DNA of 64,000 nt, taken from contig NC_091111.1 of NCBI RefSeq assembly GCF_024713975.1, positions 14,548,501 to 14,612,500 on the forward strand. The letters run 5' to 3'. The position numbers and the translations under genes are program-made. How positions within the stretch are numbered: the stretch's first letter is position 1; each line of letters begins with the position of its first letter. Below, piece by piece: positions 52,733-64,000 of the stretch. Under the pieces are notes generated by a model. That model was given only the letters and a program-made list of their open reading frames with translations, was not told where the DNA came from and searched no databases. The stretch comes from Paralichthys olivaceus (lineage: Eukaryota > Chordata > Actinopteri > Pleuronectiformes > Paralichthyidae).

Positions 52733-55700
52733 ATGTCCGATGTCAACAAGACGGTGCAGAAGTGGCTCTGCAGCTTCAAGAAAGCCACAGACTTTGACTC
52801 GTGGGGACAGTTGGTGGAGGCGATAGATGAGTATCACATGTGAGTGGAGTTCAACATGTGTGTGTCATGGCTCTGCGCGCCGTCGGTCCGTGCACGGTGC
52901 TTCCCACCAACTTAGCTCCGAGCTGCGGCTCCTCATCCGTGATGTGGCGGTTTGTTGCAGGGGAAACACGCGTGTTGCACCCGCAGCATCATTTACAGTG
53001 TGTGTGTGTGTGTGTGTGTGCACGTGTGTTTGCACGTGTGTGTGCACGAGCCTATCATGGAGAAACCACCCGTGCACGGTGTGTCATGATGTGTCTGCAG
53101 CTCAGGAACGAGCCAGTGTTCCTCCACAGTGCTGGGAACTCGTCAGCCACACCCTCTCATTGTTGGGTTTCATCTGCGTGGAGAGCGATGTTTCCAGCTC
53201 CCACGCGGAATCTCTCCACCTTCACTTCCACCGTTATTTCAAGCTGTCCTCCGCATTATCTGCTAATTAGTGACTGATTGAAATTGCACTAATATCCCCC
53301 AAAAAATCTACACGCTCACGTTTTATCACCTTGACCACAAGGGGGCGCAGAGGTGCACGCTCGCAAATACGTGCAGTGGCTGGACGTCAAAGATCAAAGG
53401 CTGCTGAGAAATAGTCAGCCACGCCCTCTTATTGTCCTGGTGTAGTGACGAATGTTTCCTATCTTCTTATTTTCAGTTACTTCAACGTCTTATCTGCGTT
53501 TTTGATTTGAAATGGCAATAATAACACGAAAAATCTTCCTTGTTCGGTTTATTGGTGGGTGGTAACCAACGTCAAAGTGCCCTTGATCTGCACTTCAACA
53601 TCTTCTCCTTCTTCTTCTTCTTTTGGTTTATTGGCGGGCGGTAACCAAGGCCAAGGTGCATTACTGCTCCTTCTTTGTCGTCTTCCTCTTTGAGGTTTTA
53701 CGCCATCAAGTTGCATTACCACCATCTAATGTGTTGGTGTACCATTTCTGGAGGTACTACAATACCAGATCGATGCGTGGTATCCTCTTCTTCTTTGTTC
53801 GTTTTATTGGCGGGTGGCAACCAACCAACACTTGCCCAGAAAGGAGCCAGTGTTCCTCCAGAGTGCTGAGAAATAGTCACCCACACCCTCTCATCATTGT
53901 GGGTGGGTTTCATCAGCGCAGAGAGGAATTTTTCCTGCTTTCACACAAAATCTCTCGACCGTTCTTATCTCCTTGACCACAAGGGGGCGCAGAGATGCCT
54001 GCATCAAATACATACCATGGTTTTAGGTCAAATGCAGAGTGTCATTGTAAAACGTGTGCATTACTAACTGTGTTCTTATTGGTGGATTTAGTCTGGCGAG
54101 GCAGCTGCAGAAAGAGGTGCAGTCAACAAGTTCTTCAGACTTCACAGAGGAGCAGAAGGTAATCATTACATCTCCTTAACCTGCGGACGGGAAAGTCTGG
54201 TCATTTGCATAAACTAAACTTCCTCATCCTTTTCTCCCTTTTTTCCAGAAAACATTAGGAAAGATTGCAACATGCTTGGAAATGAGAAGTGCCAGTTTGC
54301 AGGTTTGTGTCATTCAGCATATAGATAAATAGAGAATCTTTTATTCATTCGGATATTACAGCCCAACTAAAATAATCAAATGAAACCACAAACAAAAGCT
54401 CAAATGAAAATACCCAGATTTTGAAATACTGAGCTCAGGAGTCCAAACTCCATCATCACACCGGCCAAAGAAATGTTTGACTATAGCCAAGTAATAATAG
54501 GTCAGATGTATTTTTTTTAAACTAACCAGAAAACACACATCACAGCATGTTTTATAATGTTTCCTTCATCAGCAGTGAAGGTCAAATTGTGTTTAAATTC
54601 TGTATGTTTATAATAATCTTAACATGTTTATTTAAATGCATTTTTTCATACAAACTGTCAAAGACAAAAACTGAAACTGCAATAATAATTATTATCAACA
54701 CCTACAGTAATGATTGTATTTTATCTCCCTGTGTGGTGTATATTTATTGTATTTATTGTTATTAATTGATTAAATTGAGTAAATTAGAATCTGATTTTAA
54801 AAACTTGGCGTATAAATCTTAAAGTCCTCATTAACAATGTGTGGGCACAGACTGTTATTGATCACAAGTTCCTCTGAAGTCACCTTTTGTCCTCTGTCCT
54901 GCAGTGCACACAGTCCAAAGAGGACTTCAAGTTAGAAGACCTGAAGAAACTGGAAACCAGTAGGTGTTCGACTGGAGAGTTTGTAAATTAATGCTCTTGT
55001 TTCTCTGTTTCTCTCACATGTGTCTTTCTCAATTTGTCAACAGTCATTAAAAATCTACTGACGTACAACAAAGAGTTTCCTTTCGATGTCCAGCCGGTGC
55101 CCTTAAGGTAAATATCCCTCACACAGTGTCTCAAGCTAAACACTGTAGGATCTTCTGTTCTGCATTGATATTTAAAGTTTTTATTCAATGTCTAGATAAA
55201 CCTTAAACTTTATAACACTCTTCATCAGGAAAATCCTCGCTCCAGGTGAAGAGGAGAACCTGGAGCTGGAGGAGGAGGAGGATGCAGCAGCAGGAGCGGG
55301 CTCGACGGAGGCTTTCCCCCCGCGAGCCCCTGGTACTGTCTGTCCACCAGATGTTTGTCTGGCTGTGTTATTTTGTCCGGTTTTGTGCGGGCTGTTTGAC
55401 CGTGTGTCTTTTTGTTCTCTCTGTCGGTGCTGTGCATGGCTTCATCGCTCTTTCCTGCCTGCCCGCTTCATTTGCAGCTTCGCAAGGTACGGCTTTTATC
55501 AACCAACGGTATCTGTCTCCATTCTGTTCTGCACGACAGACAGGTTTTTCTATTGTGACTAAAAAGCTTGCATTTGCATTTTAAAATCTGTTTTCAGCAG
55601 AAAAGTCCCGTCCAGCATTTAACAGCAAAGTTAGCGACTATAATTCAGTCAGAACTGAACGCCAGTGGAACAGATGCTAATCAGGAAGTGTTTTAAGATT

Positions 55701-56746
55701 CATGTTCTTTATAACTGATTCATTTTTAAATACTTAAACGGTAACTTAACACTGAATCCTGTTGTCAAACGATTAAAAGCGTACAGGTGATGCCACCATG
55801 TGTTGCTATGGTAACTGTTAATGCCCTTAAACCCTGTCCTTCTCAGGTACCTTGTTGCCACGGTTACCTTCAGAACCGGGGATGACACTTCTCACAATAA
55901 CGATTGAGAAAATCGGCCTGAAGGACGCCGGGCAGTGCATCGATCCGTACATGACCATTAGTGTTAAAGGTATCGATCCCATAGTGATGTAACACGTTTG
56001 AATTCTACAACTGAGCTTCTTAAAATACGTCTTAAATAACTTTTCAATGCAAATAGAATATCCTCCGTTTTCTGTCCCTGCAGATTCAAACGGTGTAGAT
56101 CTGAACCCAGTGCAGGACACACCTGTGGCCACCAGGAAGGAGGACACCTACATTCATTTCGGTGTGGACGTAGAGATCCAGAGACACGTGGAGAAATTAG
56201 CAAAAGGTAAAACTCTGTTCAATTTTTCTCGAGGATGGTTTCTGTACTTTTAGGTAGTTCTGACCACACTGATGTTTGTCTACGCGTTGAGGTTCTAATC
56301 CTCAGGCTGAAAAGTGAGTTTAAGAGTAAGGGGAGAGTAAATGAGTCTCAAAGCTTATTACTTTTTATTCTCTTGTAATATTCTTGCAGTTTAATCGTTG
56401 TCTATAACTCGTGTTTTTTCTCAGGAGCTGCTATCTTCTTTGAATTCAAGCACTACAAACCCAAAAAGCGATTTACCAGCACAAAATGTTTTGCCTTCAT
56501 GGAACTGGACGAGATCAAACCGGGACCCATCGTTATTGAATTGTGAGTCGACTGCTGCATTTTATATTTTTTCCTATATAAAAAATATTCCAGTCTGTTG
56601 TGTGTTTTCTGCCATGAAGCACAAACTGTACCTTCTTCAATTTCAGGTACAAGAAACCCACAGACTTCAAGAGGAAGAAACTGCAGCTTCTGACAAAGAA
56701 ACCACTTTATCTCCATCTTCATCAGACTTTACACAAGGACAGCTAA
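52733..56746 (+). CDS. aida: Axin interactor, dorsalization-associated protein (AIDA)
   Basis: AIDA binds Axin, blocks Axin-driven JNK activation and acts as a ventralizing factor in fish embryos; a role in ER-associated degradation of fat-synthesis enzymes is also reported. Coding exons: 52733-52839, 54092-54158, 54249-54302, 54905-54959, 55044-55107, 55229-55332, 55847-55969, 56084-56206, 56425-56542 and 56647-56746. Total 915 nt, 304 residues (human 306). The N-terminal helical domain begins MSDVNKTVQKWLCSFKKATD and continues FDSWGQLVEAIDEYHI. An acidic linker (EEENLELEEEEDAAAGAGS) leads to GTLLPRLPSEPGMTLLTITI and a C-terminal C2-like domain containing EKIGLKDAGQCIDPYMTISV, TPVATRKEDTYIHF and YKPKKRFTSTKCFAFMELDE. 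The end is LYLHLHQTLHKDS. Intron 1 contains repeat copies and CTCF-type motifs. mia3 lies tail to tail downstream, as in human 1q41. Confidence 0.97.
53331..53350 (+). promoter_or_regulatory. CTCF-type motif, copy 1
   Basis: TTGACCACAAGGGGGCGCAG contains the CTCF core pattern CCACnAGGGGGCGC exactly. It is in forward orientation within aida intron 1. Confidence 0.5.
53537..53830 (+). repeat. Three copies of the TTATTGGCGG-type dispersed repeat
   Basis: GGTTTATTGGTGGGTGGTAA at 53547, GGTTTATTGGCGGGCGGTAA at 53624 and TTTTATTGGCGGGTGGCAAC at 53803, with GTGCATTACTGCTCC and CTTCTTCTTCTTC segments. The same family occurs at 30562-30640. Confidence 0.6.
53973..53992 (+). promoter_or_regulatory. 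CTCF-type motif, copy 2
   Basis: The 20 bases TTGACCACAAGGGGGCGCAG are identical to those at 53331-53350 and in the same orientation, although the surrounding repeat units have diverged. Confidence 0.5.
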
Positions 56747-57215
56747 GACGCAGCACGGTCTCAAACTTTGCACCTTTACTCGCCGTTCCACCTCATCACG
56801 TCCAGCAATACTAAATCTGAACTGAGCCAAACATTTGTCACATCAGGTCGAGACTGCCACATTAGTTTTTCATTTTTACATTTGTTGTCGAATGCAGAAA
56901 ACATCTGCTATCCTTCAAGAAATGTTACGATTTTTAAAAAAATCCAGCAGTGGTATGTTTTAACACTTAAACAACCTCATCTCTAGTCTTCCTTCGCTCA
57001 GATTTTTGGGAACTGTGAGACGCAACGGAAACCACTGCAGGTGCTTAATTTGAGACTCAACAGACTTGTTGGACATTGAACCGTGGACTGACGTCAAATT
57101 CAGCAAAATACTAAAAGCAACAATTTTTGCAAACAAATCGAAACCTGTTGGAGAAGCGGAGACAGAGTTTGCAGAGTCATGCGCTGAATAAATAACACAG
57201 AGAGACAAAGTTTGT
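56747..57215 (+). other. aida 3' UTR (inferred)
   Basis: Downstream of the TAA at 56744-56746. AATAAA at 57187-57192 is the likely polyadenylation signal. Confidence 0.6.
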
Positions 57216-59620
57216 TTCCTTCATTAAGCTACGAGAACTGCACTCTTGAATTAGATGTTATGGAGTCCAGAGTGAGACACATTGAATCAAATAATAAATT
57301 GGTGAATTAAAAAAATATTTCAAACTAGTTAATTCAATTAGCACTTACATTATGCTTTGTAAAAAAGTAGAAAAAACCCCAATAAATTGTATTAACATAA
57401 TAAATGACTAAATCTTATTTACTCCCAAAATGTAATGATATAATTAAACATAACAGGTTATTAAATTCTTCTTATTTCACTAATGTTTCTATAAATGACC
57501 CATCTCACTTTTTTTCTCTAAAAAAACATTTCAGGCTTTTTTTAATATTAACCTACATTAACTGATTTATTGACCTTTTGTTAAAAGTGAATAAAAGCTG
57601 TAAACATAACACAGATTCATCTGAAGTTGATGGTAAACTAGTTTATAAAGATGTGGAGCAGGGCTTTTGGCCACTTGATGAATGAATGCACAATATCCAC
57701 TCAGCTCTGTTTTGGTCTCCACCAGCATCTGATGTTAACCAGCCAGGTGTCATAGAGCTCAGTTGTAGGTTTGGGGGATATTTGTCCAAGACACCTTTAA
57801 CATTACAAGTAATTATTGAGTTTAAGAAGCCAACACTCTAACTGTTTGACTTTGTGGTGGCAAGACCTGGGTCTTTAAATTAAAAAGTAATCTTAGCGGC
57901 TCCAGACTCCATAACTGTGATGTTTCATGCTATGGTTTTGGACTCAGCGGTGACATTCCTAATATTACATGGTGCAGTTATATGTTAAATATAAAAATAG
58001 GTGTCTTCGATCAGAGGCCTCTAACATTTTCTTCTGGTCATCTGCATTTTGACCTTTGTAAAGAAGTTCTTGCTAAACTCAATTTAAACGTCAGAGTTTC
58101 ACACCGAATGACCCAGTAGCAATGAAATCATCCCATAATTCTGACAGTCGCTACATGTCAGTGTTCATGATTGAGTATGTATTGAATTTATTATGTTAAA
58201 ATCCTGTTGCATAAAGTTTTATAAATGCTTTAAGTGTAGAATGGCTGCAGCGTGGTTTGCATGCTGTGGATGTGTATTCTCTCTCTGGTTAAAGCTCAGA
58301 TGATTAACACTATTGTATTGTCATGTTATATCTGAATGAGATTCTTACACAGGACTGAGTTCAGAGGACGATGACTCTTGAAGGATCTTTCCACTTCTCT
58401 TATTTTGAAAATCAAAAAGCTTTTGGTAAAGCTGCATGTTACTGTTTCCATCTGGACGAGTTTCCTCTTTCACTAAAACATCCACATTGAAATATTTTCA
58501 GATTTTATTTTTCTAGTGTCTGACTGAACTGAGAAAATAACAACCTGATGAATATACAGACGTGTGTGTGTGTACGATGTGGTAGGACTGGAAACAGACT
58601 TTTTCGTTTCGTTGACAGATTGAGGGAAGTTGTAATAAACACTTGTGTTTGGAATTTCTAATAAAATAAACATAAATGAGGCAGTTTGATGGAGGATTTC
58701 ATCCAGAGAGCCAGAACATGACGGACTCCTGAGGATCATTACTACAATCAAAAGAATTAAACGTTTATTTCTGCTCTCAGAATTTTCATGTTTAAAGCAA
58801 CTAACAATATCTAATCATCCTAATAAACCAACTGTGCTTATGAAATATAAGAAATAAACAAATGAAAATAAAACGAATATATTCCACATTAAATAGGTTT
58901 GATATATTTTAGTAAATGGGTATTTGTACACTCCAGTAACTTCCATGATTTTATGAATGAATAAATTGAACTTTTAATAATGGGCAGGTTCTTAAACACA
59001 CATTTTATGAGTTGTCTCTCTACAAATTGGTGCAGTGGAGATAGCTGGATTTCAATTTGCGGAACTCAAAGCATTTGAACGATTTAACAAAAAAATTTTT
59101 TTCAAAAATAAATTCCATTATCTCCGTAGCAGAACAGATCGCAGTTTAAAATATAGAGCATGTGTGAAAACACATCCTCTTTAGGTGAACTGTGACCAGT
59201 TGATAACAATACATCGGCTACTTTCACATTCTTTATTAATAAAAGTTCTACCAATATAGTAAAATAAGTTATACATCTGGCCATCAAATTACACATTGCT
59301 TTACACTTCGTTCTAAAGCAACAGCTTTGGGAAAATTGTGGTTTTCCTGAAATGCTAGAAGCTAAAATCTCTCCTTTTCTTAAAATAATTTCCACAGGAA
59401 ATGACATTTAAAACAATTTGCCCTTTAAAAAAAATCACTGCCATGTATATTCTTCTAAAAGATAAACACAAATGAAAATGTTTCTGGCATATAATAAACT
59501 GTTATTGCACAAAAAGGTGTTTAGAACAGTGGCAACCCTTTCATCTCATATCAATTTCAGACAATTCTTGTTTTAATGTCAGGACCATGTTTCTCTTAAA
59601 TAAACATAATTGCAGTTTTA
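57216..59620. other. Spacer between convergent aida and mia3
   Basis: 2.4 kb of AT-rich sequence with scattered AATAAA on both strands. No coding-like stretch that I can support. Part may be the 3' UTR of longer mia3 transcripts. Confidence 0.5.
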
Positions 59621-59750
59621 AATTTTTTTTATTTATTTCATAATTGAAATAGAAAATAATCATGACCTTTGTTTGGACTGGATCTGGTTTGTGAAGGTGA
59701 TGCGTTTGGGGGTAATGGGGAATTCAAGTTCTCTGCCGCAGCTGGCATTT
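59621..59750 (-). other. mia3 proximal 3' UTR (inferred)
   Basis: Follows the mia3 stop (59753-59751). A minus-strand AATAAA at 59633-59628 is the nearest polyadenylation signal; longer forms are possible. Confidence 0.4.
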
Positions 59751-62700
59751 TTAAGGCTTGGCCATGGCTGGCCTTGCTGAGTCCTGAGGGGCCTCCTGCT
59801 TCACACGCAGGTCTTGCCCGGGGCCGCTGTGAGCGCCTGCTGAGTTGTGGAGGGCATTGGGTGGAGCCTGACCGAAAGCATCACCAGGGTGTGCGGGATG
59901 GGTTGGGATACCTGGGGGCAGGTCCATTGGTGGGTTCATGTGGTCACGTGGTCCTGGGAAGCGCATGTCAGGAGGGAAAGGTGGACGCGGTCCAATGGGC
60001 CCTCGGACACCTGAGCAGGACGAACGAAAAATGGAAATATTAAAGAGAACATGACGGGAAAATAAAGTGACTGAACAAATCTTTAATTTTGAGAAATGTT
60101 TGAAGTCAGTATGTTTTGATCTGTTCTGGGACGCACTGTTTTTAAGAAATAGCCACAGTCCTGCACTCTAAACATACAGTATGTTATAGAATCTGCTGCC
60201 AAACTAACTGTCAGTGATTGAAAGTGAATGTTTGACAGAAATAAGCAAAAAAAAAGATTTAATTCTTCTTAAAAAACAAAAACTGAACTAGTCAGTTTTA
60301 AAACATAACTTGTCCCAAAATGTCTTGAGAAAAAGGAAAAACGTCCAGATATTGTGTAGTTTGCCTTTCAGATATGGAGAACAGGTTTGGGACAGATGCG
60401 TTCACAACAACAGGAAAATGTCCTGACCATTCAGACGAGGGGTGGAGCCTGAGCAGAGCGTACAGGTGGCACACTTATGTGTAAACTTTGAAGTACAACT
60501 GAAACTAATCAAACGTTGATGAGCTGAACGCACCGTGTGGTGGAGGCATTGGTCCAAAGTGATGAGGCGGAGGAGGACGGAAATGCGGTAGTGGGGGACC
60601 CCTGGGATCAATGACATGACCTGGGCCGGGCCTGGGGTGGAACGCGTGTCCATTGGCGGGGCGAGGCCCAAAGTCACCTCCCATTGGTCCAGGCATACCT
60701 GGGTGTCCGTTGGCTGGTAGTGGAGGCCCATGAATAGGAGGAGGTAGGTTTGGAGGAAGAGGACCAGGCGGCAGGTGGTAGGGGCCGGGGCCGGGCCGCG
60801 GGGGTCTGTAAGGTCCTGATGGTGGCAGGCGGATGTGAGGTCCTGGAGGGAGGAGCGGGTCATGGGGTCCAGGGCCAGGTGGAGGTCCTTGGATCATGGG
60901 ACCAGGCGAGTCCCTGATTGGAGACGCTATGAAGGATCCAGGTCCCTGATAAAATACAAATGAAGGCAGAAGAATCAGAAAATTGAAGGTGCTGTGATTT
61001 CAAGATGCTTTGAAATTTTAGTCATGCAGTGAGGAGATCCACAAACCACAGTTTACTCCCATCTGTGGATCTAACCAAGGCCAAATCACACAACCAGTAA
61101 CCACACACCGTGATTGTACCCACACACTTTGCAACAACACAGTGCAGCTCATGTTCAGGTCTTGATGAAAAGAATCACTGCTTCGTTTAGTGCCGTGAGA
61201 ACAGGTTAAACACACTCAGCCCAAAAGGTTAGCTCAGCCCCAGTGAAGCAAAATGCCATTAATCTCTTCCCAAATTCAAATCCAGCTCCAGCAGAAGAGG
61301 AGGTGGAGGGATTGCGTTCACTTCACACCGAGCACCTGCACTGGACGGCCTCTGTACTCACTGGCTCTGGACTCTCTGTGGAGGCCTCAGCCTGAGTCTC
61401 TGCTTTAACCTGTGGATCTACTGCTTGTGTCTGTTTCAGAGCAAGGACATGTAGACAGGATCTGAGTCTTTTGATGGAAGGGGGTCAGGTATTTAATCAA
61501 TGTCTGATTGGTTTAGAAAATGACTTACAGGTCCATCCATGTTGGCGGGCGATGAGCTGCGGGGACCCATCATGTCTGAAAGAGAAACAAACAGCAACGT
61601 TAAAGGCAAATTAAAAGCTATAATGAAGCTCTTCAGTTACAGAGACCTCAGGAGACATACCCATCCCAGAGATGTGTTTGTTCTCAGCGTAGCGACCATG
61701 AGGATCTGACGGAGGTCGAGGACCTGAGGGGAGACAAAAAATTTGTTGTGATGAAGAATAAAAACCCTCAGCACTGTCGATAGTGAGTTTCCAGGGAAGA
61801 GAAAGAAGAAATGTAAGTATGAAGAGGGCAAAGAACTGGTCATCGATACTTCATGAGGAAGATGGTGAGAGGAAAAGAGCACTGCAGATGATTTAAAGCC
61901 CCTGAAAAACCTGCTTTCAAATTTAATTAATGACTAGTGCACAGCAATCAAAAAAATGTCATCATCATAACTGTTTTGGTGTAAGATCCCATTACTTTAA
62001 ATAAACAGTTGTTTTCAGGGCCCTTAAAAACACAAGAGGTGGATTCACAAGGTGGAACAGCGAAACAAGAAAAGTCTTCAAAGAGGAATTTTCTAACTGG
62101 TTAAAAATGAGAGCGGGAAAAAGAGTTGGTGGCAGACGGACCAGGAAGATGCAGGATGCAAAACACTGGCAAGAAATAAAAAGGAAGAATTGAAGGTGAC
62201 AGAACTGAAAAGAATAAAGTCAGGAGTGAGAAATGATTAAAAGTCTAAAAAGGTTGCAGCAAAGGGACGATGTCCAGCGGTGGTGACAAAGAGGGTGATG
62301 TAATCCACGGGGACTCACCATACGGGTCAATTCTTCGCCCCACAGGGGCAGAGGGGGGGCGTCTGGGACCCTCTATCATTATTGGAGGGGATGGTGCACC
62401 CCCGCTCACAGGAGAGGGCCCGTATGAGTCACCTGTTATGACCAAACCATCCAATTTACTAAAGGAAAAGAAACGGCTCGCAATACATCACAATCTGTGG
62501 GAGGTCGTCGTCCTCCCAGGGTTCTCACAGTCGAGTCCAGTGAAGGAACAAGTGCTTCTTATTTATTCATAATGAAATACAAGAAAAAATAAAGTGACAT
62601 TCTGTGTAAACCTCTGCAGGATGAGAACTGTCCAAACAAGAAAACAGCTGTGAAGCGTGGGGTTTGTTTACCTTGGCGAGGACCTGCCTGTTGTCCAGGG

Positions 62701-63918
62701 TTCGGTCTGAAGAGAGGAGCACGACGCTCGTTCAGCTGTGAAGTTAAAACAGCCAACCTGAGAAGGGTGGGGAAAAAACCAAAACACAGTTAGATGCAAA
62801 TAATGCCTGATTCAGTCGACACCATTTTCAGCCTGATTTTTTCAGTTGCTAACAAATTCTGGAACTCTCCGACAACAGCCCCAGATCGCTAACTCACACG
62901 GCGTCTACTCAAAAATATCTAGATTTCTAAACAAGCTAAGTTTCTATATGAATCTGTGACAACTACAGAGTAGTGAACTTGGCTGACAATTTCCCAAACA
63001 CCAGTCAGAAAGTCAAACTGTCAAAAGTCTTAAATCTATTTCATTTGTTTTTTATTCTGCCAACACTTACTTTTCTCGGAGCTTTGAGGATTCAAGCTTC
63101 TCCTGATTCAGAGCTCTCTCTGCATTTCGAGCATTCACCTGGAGACAAATAAAGAATCAATAAACAACCAGAAAGCCTCTTTAAGTGATTATTAATCTTA
63201 GTCAGGCTTTAAAATGCACGTGCAGTTTGTGAGAACATACCCAGTTTGAGTGAGTTTTATTTTCCTGTTCTTTTATCTAAAAAAGACAAAGAATTTAAAA
63301 GAAGACATTCAGTCAGGACTCAGGTCTCAGTAAGAATATTCTCTGGACCTGTTGACTTCAGAATTGATGAAGAATCTACCTGCTCTTTGTAGACTTCCTC
63401 CGTCTTCTTCATCTGGTCCTCCATTTCATTAATGCGGTGCCTTAAAACCTTAACCTGCTCCTCGGCCTCCACAGCTTTTCCTCCCACCTCCGAAAGCAGA
63501 TTCTCTTTGCTGCGTCGCTCCAGCTCCTCCTTGGTTAATTTCCTGCCGAGCCACAGAAACACACGTATTTGAACCGTCTTGGTGAACACTGCGCTCACAA
63601 ACATCTTTTACATTTGAAAAGGCCCATGTTTTTTATTCATGAGGTGGCCACTGGAGCTTATTCTTCAACATCATAATGGTGAATCAACAAGTCAAATTTA
63701 ATACTGATGGAAAAACAGAAAAGTATTTTTGGACAGTGTGTTATATTCTGATTGAATAACTGCTGCAGGCTTCACTTACTGCTGTAGAGCGTTTTCCTTC
63801 TGTTGGTACATTTCCACCATGATTTCGTTCTTCTGCTGGAGGATCTTGAACTGGTTTTCAACATGGCTCTTCTCGCTTTTTAAAGCTGCAATTGAATGTT
63901 CCAGCTCCTGGTGTTGTT
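59751..63918 (-). CDS. mia3: TANGO1 (MIA SH3 domain ER export factor 3), C-terminal part; continues beyond the right edge
   Basis: MIA3/TANGO1 spans the ER membrane at exit sites and loads collagen and other large cargo into COPII carriers. Coding exons in the window (minus): 63918-63780, 63542-63380, 63276-63241, 63138-63071, 62757-62672, 62432-62319, 61723-61661, 61575-61529, 61430-61362, 60945-60534 and 60010-59751; all phases close. The coiled coil reads EQHQELEHSIAALKSEKSHV, NQFKILQQKNEIMVEMYQQK and ENALQQKLTKEELERR, near-identical to human TANGO1. GDSYGPSPVSGGAPSPPIMI parallels human NGSFGPSPVSGGECSPP. The long C-terminal Pro-rich domain (binding Sec23 and Sec16 in human) ends RPAMAKP. 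The paralog mia2/ctage5 is the alternative; tail-to-tail pairing with aida supports mia3. The luminal SH3 and membrane segments lie outside the window. Confidence 0.93.
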
Positions 63919-64000
63919 CTTTTACAAAATACAAGAACGTGTTTATTGAGACGCAGGGAGAAAGTGATATTAAATAAAAATTGCATATATAAAGAAATAT

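Larger units (their letters stand above)
53108..54010 (+). repeat. Degenerate copies of a local repeat unit in aida intron 1
   Basis: Unit parts recur at about 53108-53275, 53331-53510 and 53840-54010: CCAGTGTTCCTCCA(C/G)AGTGCTG, then GTCA(G/C)CCAC(A/G)CCCTCT, then TTGACCACAAGGGGGCGCAG. The copies are diverged and interrupted by the TTATTGGCGG-type repeats. This fits old local duplication or repeated insertion of one element. Confidence 0.6.

Overview
This is a gene-dense stretch of a teleost fish nuclear genome, probably a percomorph. Every confident gene is a spliced vertebrate gene with GT..AG introns, and the spacers hold dispersed repeats of kinds I recognise from ray-finned fish. I assembled the exons by eye from reading frame, splice dinucleotides and remembered human or fish proteins, so exon edges are firm where frame and phase both fit. 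UTR and promoter limits are estimates.

Layout from left to right: rbm25 (-, 5' part only, runs off the left edge); hsp90ab1 (+); slc35b2 (-); nfkbie (-); tmem151b (+); tcte1/drc5 (-); rnf8 (-); aida (+); mia3/TANGO1 (-, 3' part only, runs off the right edge). The block hsp90ab1-slc35b2-nfkbie-tmem151b-tcte1 has the same order as human 6p21.1. rnf8 (human 6p21.2) follows where human has AARS2. aida-mia3 is the human 1q41 pair, and rbm25 is on human 14q24. The window therefore joins pieces that are separate in human.

The genes are housekeeping or signalling genes and do not form one pathway: a splicing factor (RBM25), a cytosolic chaperone (Hsp90 beta), the Golgi PAPS transporter (SLC35B2), an NF-kB inhibitor (IkB epsilon), a membrane protein of unknown role (TMEM151B), a ciliary nexin-dynein regulatory complex subunit (TCTE1), a DNA-damage ubiquitin ligase (RNF8), an Axin/JNK inhibitor (AIDA) and an ER-exit-site cargo receptor (MIA3). 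rbm25/hsp90ab1 and rnf8/aida are head to head. hsp90ab1/slc35b2, tmem151b/tcte1 and aida/mia3 are tail to tail.

Points worth a second look: an 81-residue Ser/Asp-rich tail on RNF8 after the RING, absent from the human protein as I remember it; degenerate copies of a repeat unit in aida intron 1, two of which carry a CTCF-type motif; a dispersed inverted-repeat element family, one copy of which also carries a CTCF-like core; orphan coding-like exons between tcte1 and rnf8; a perfect kappa-B site upstream of nfkbie; and heat-shock-element dimers around hsp90ab1. I saw no tRNA or rRNA gene, no CRISPR array and no retroviral, LTR or Polinton-type gene.
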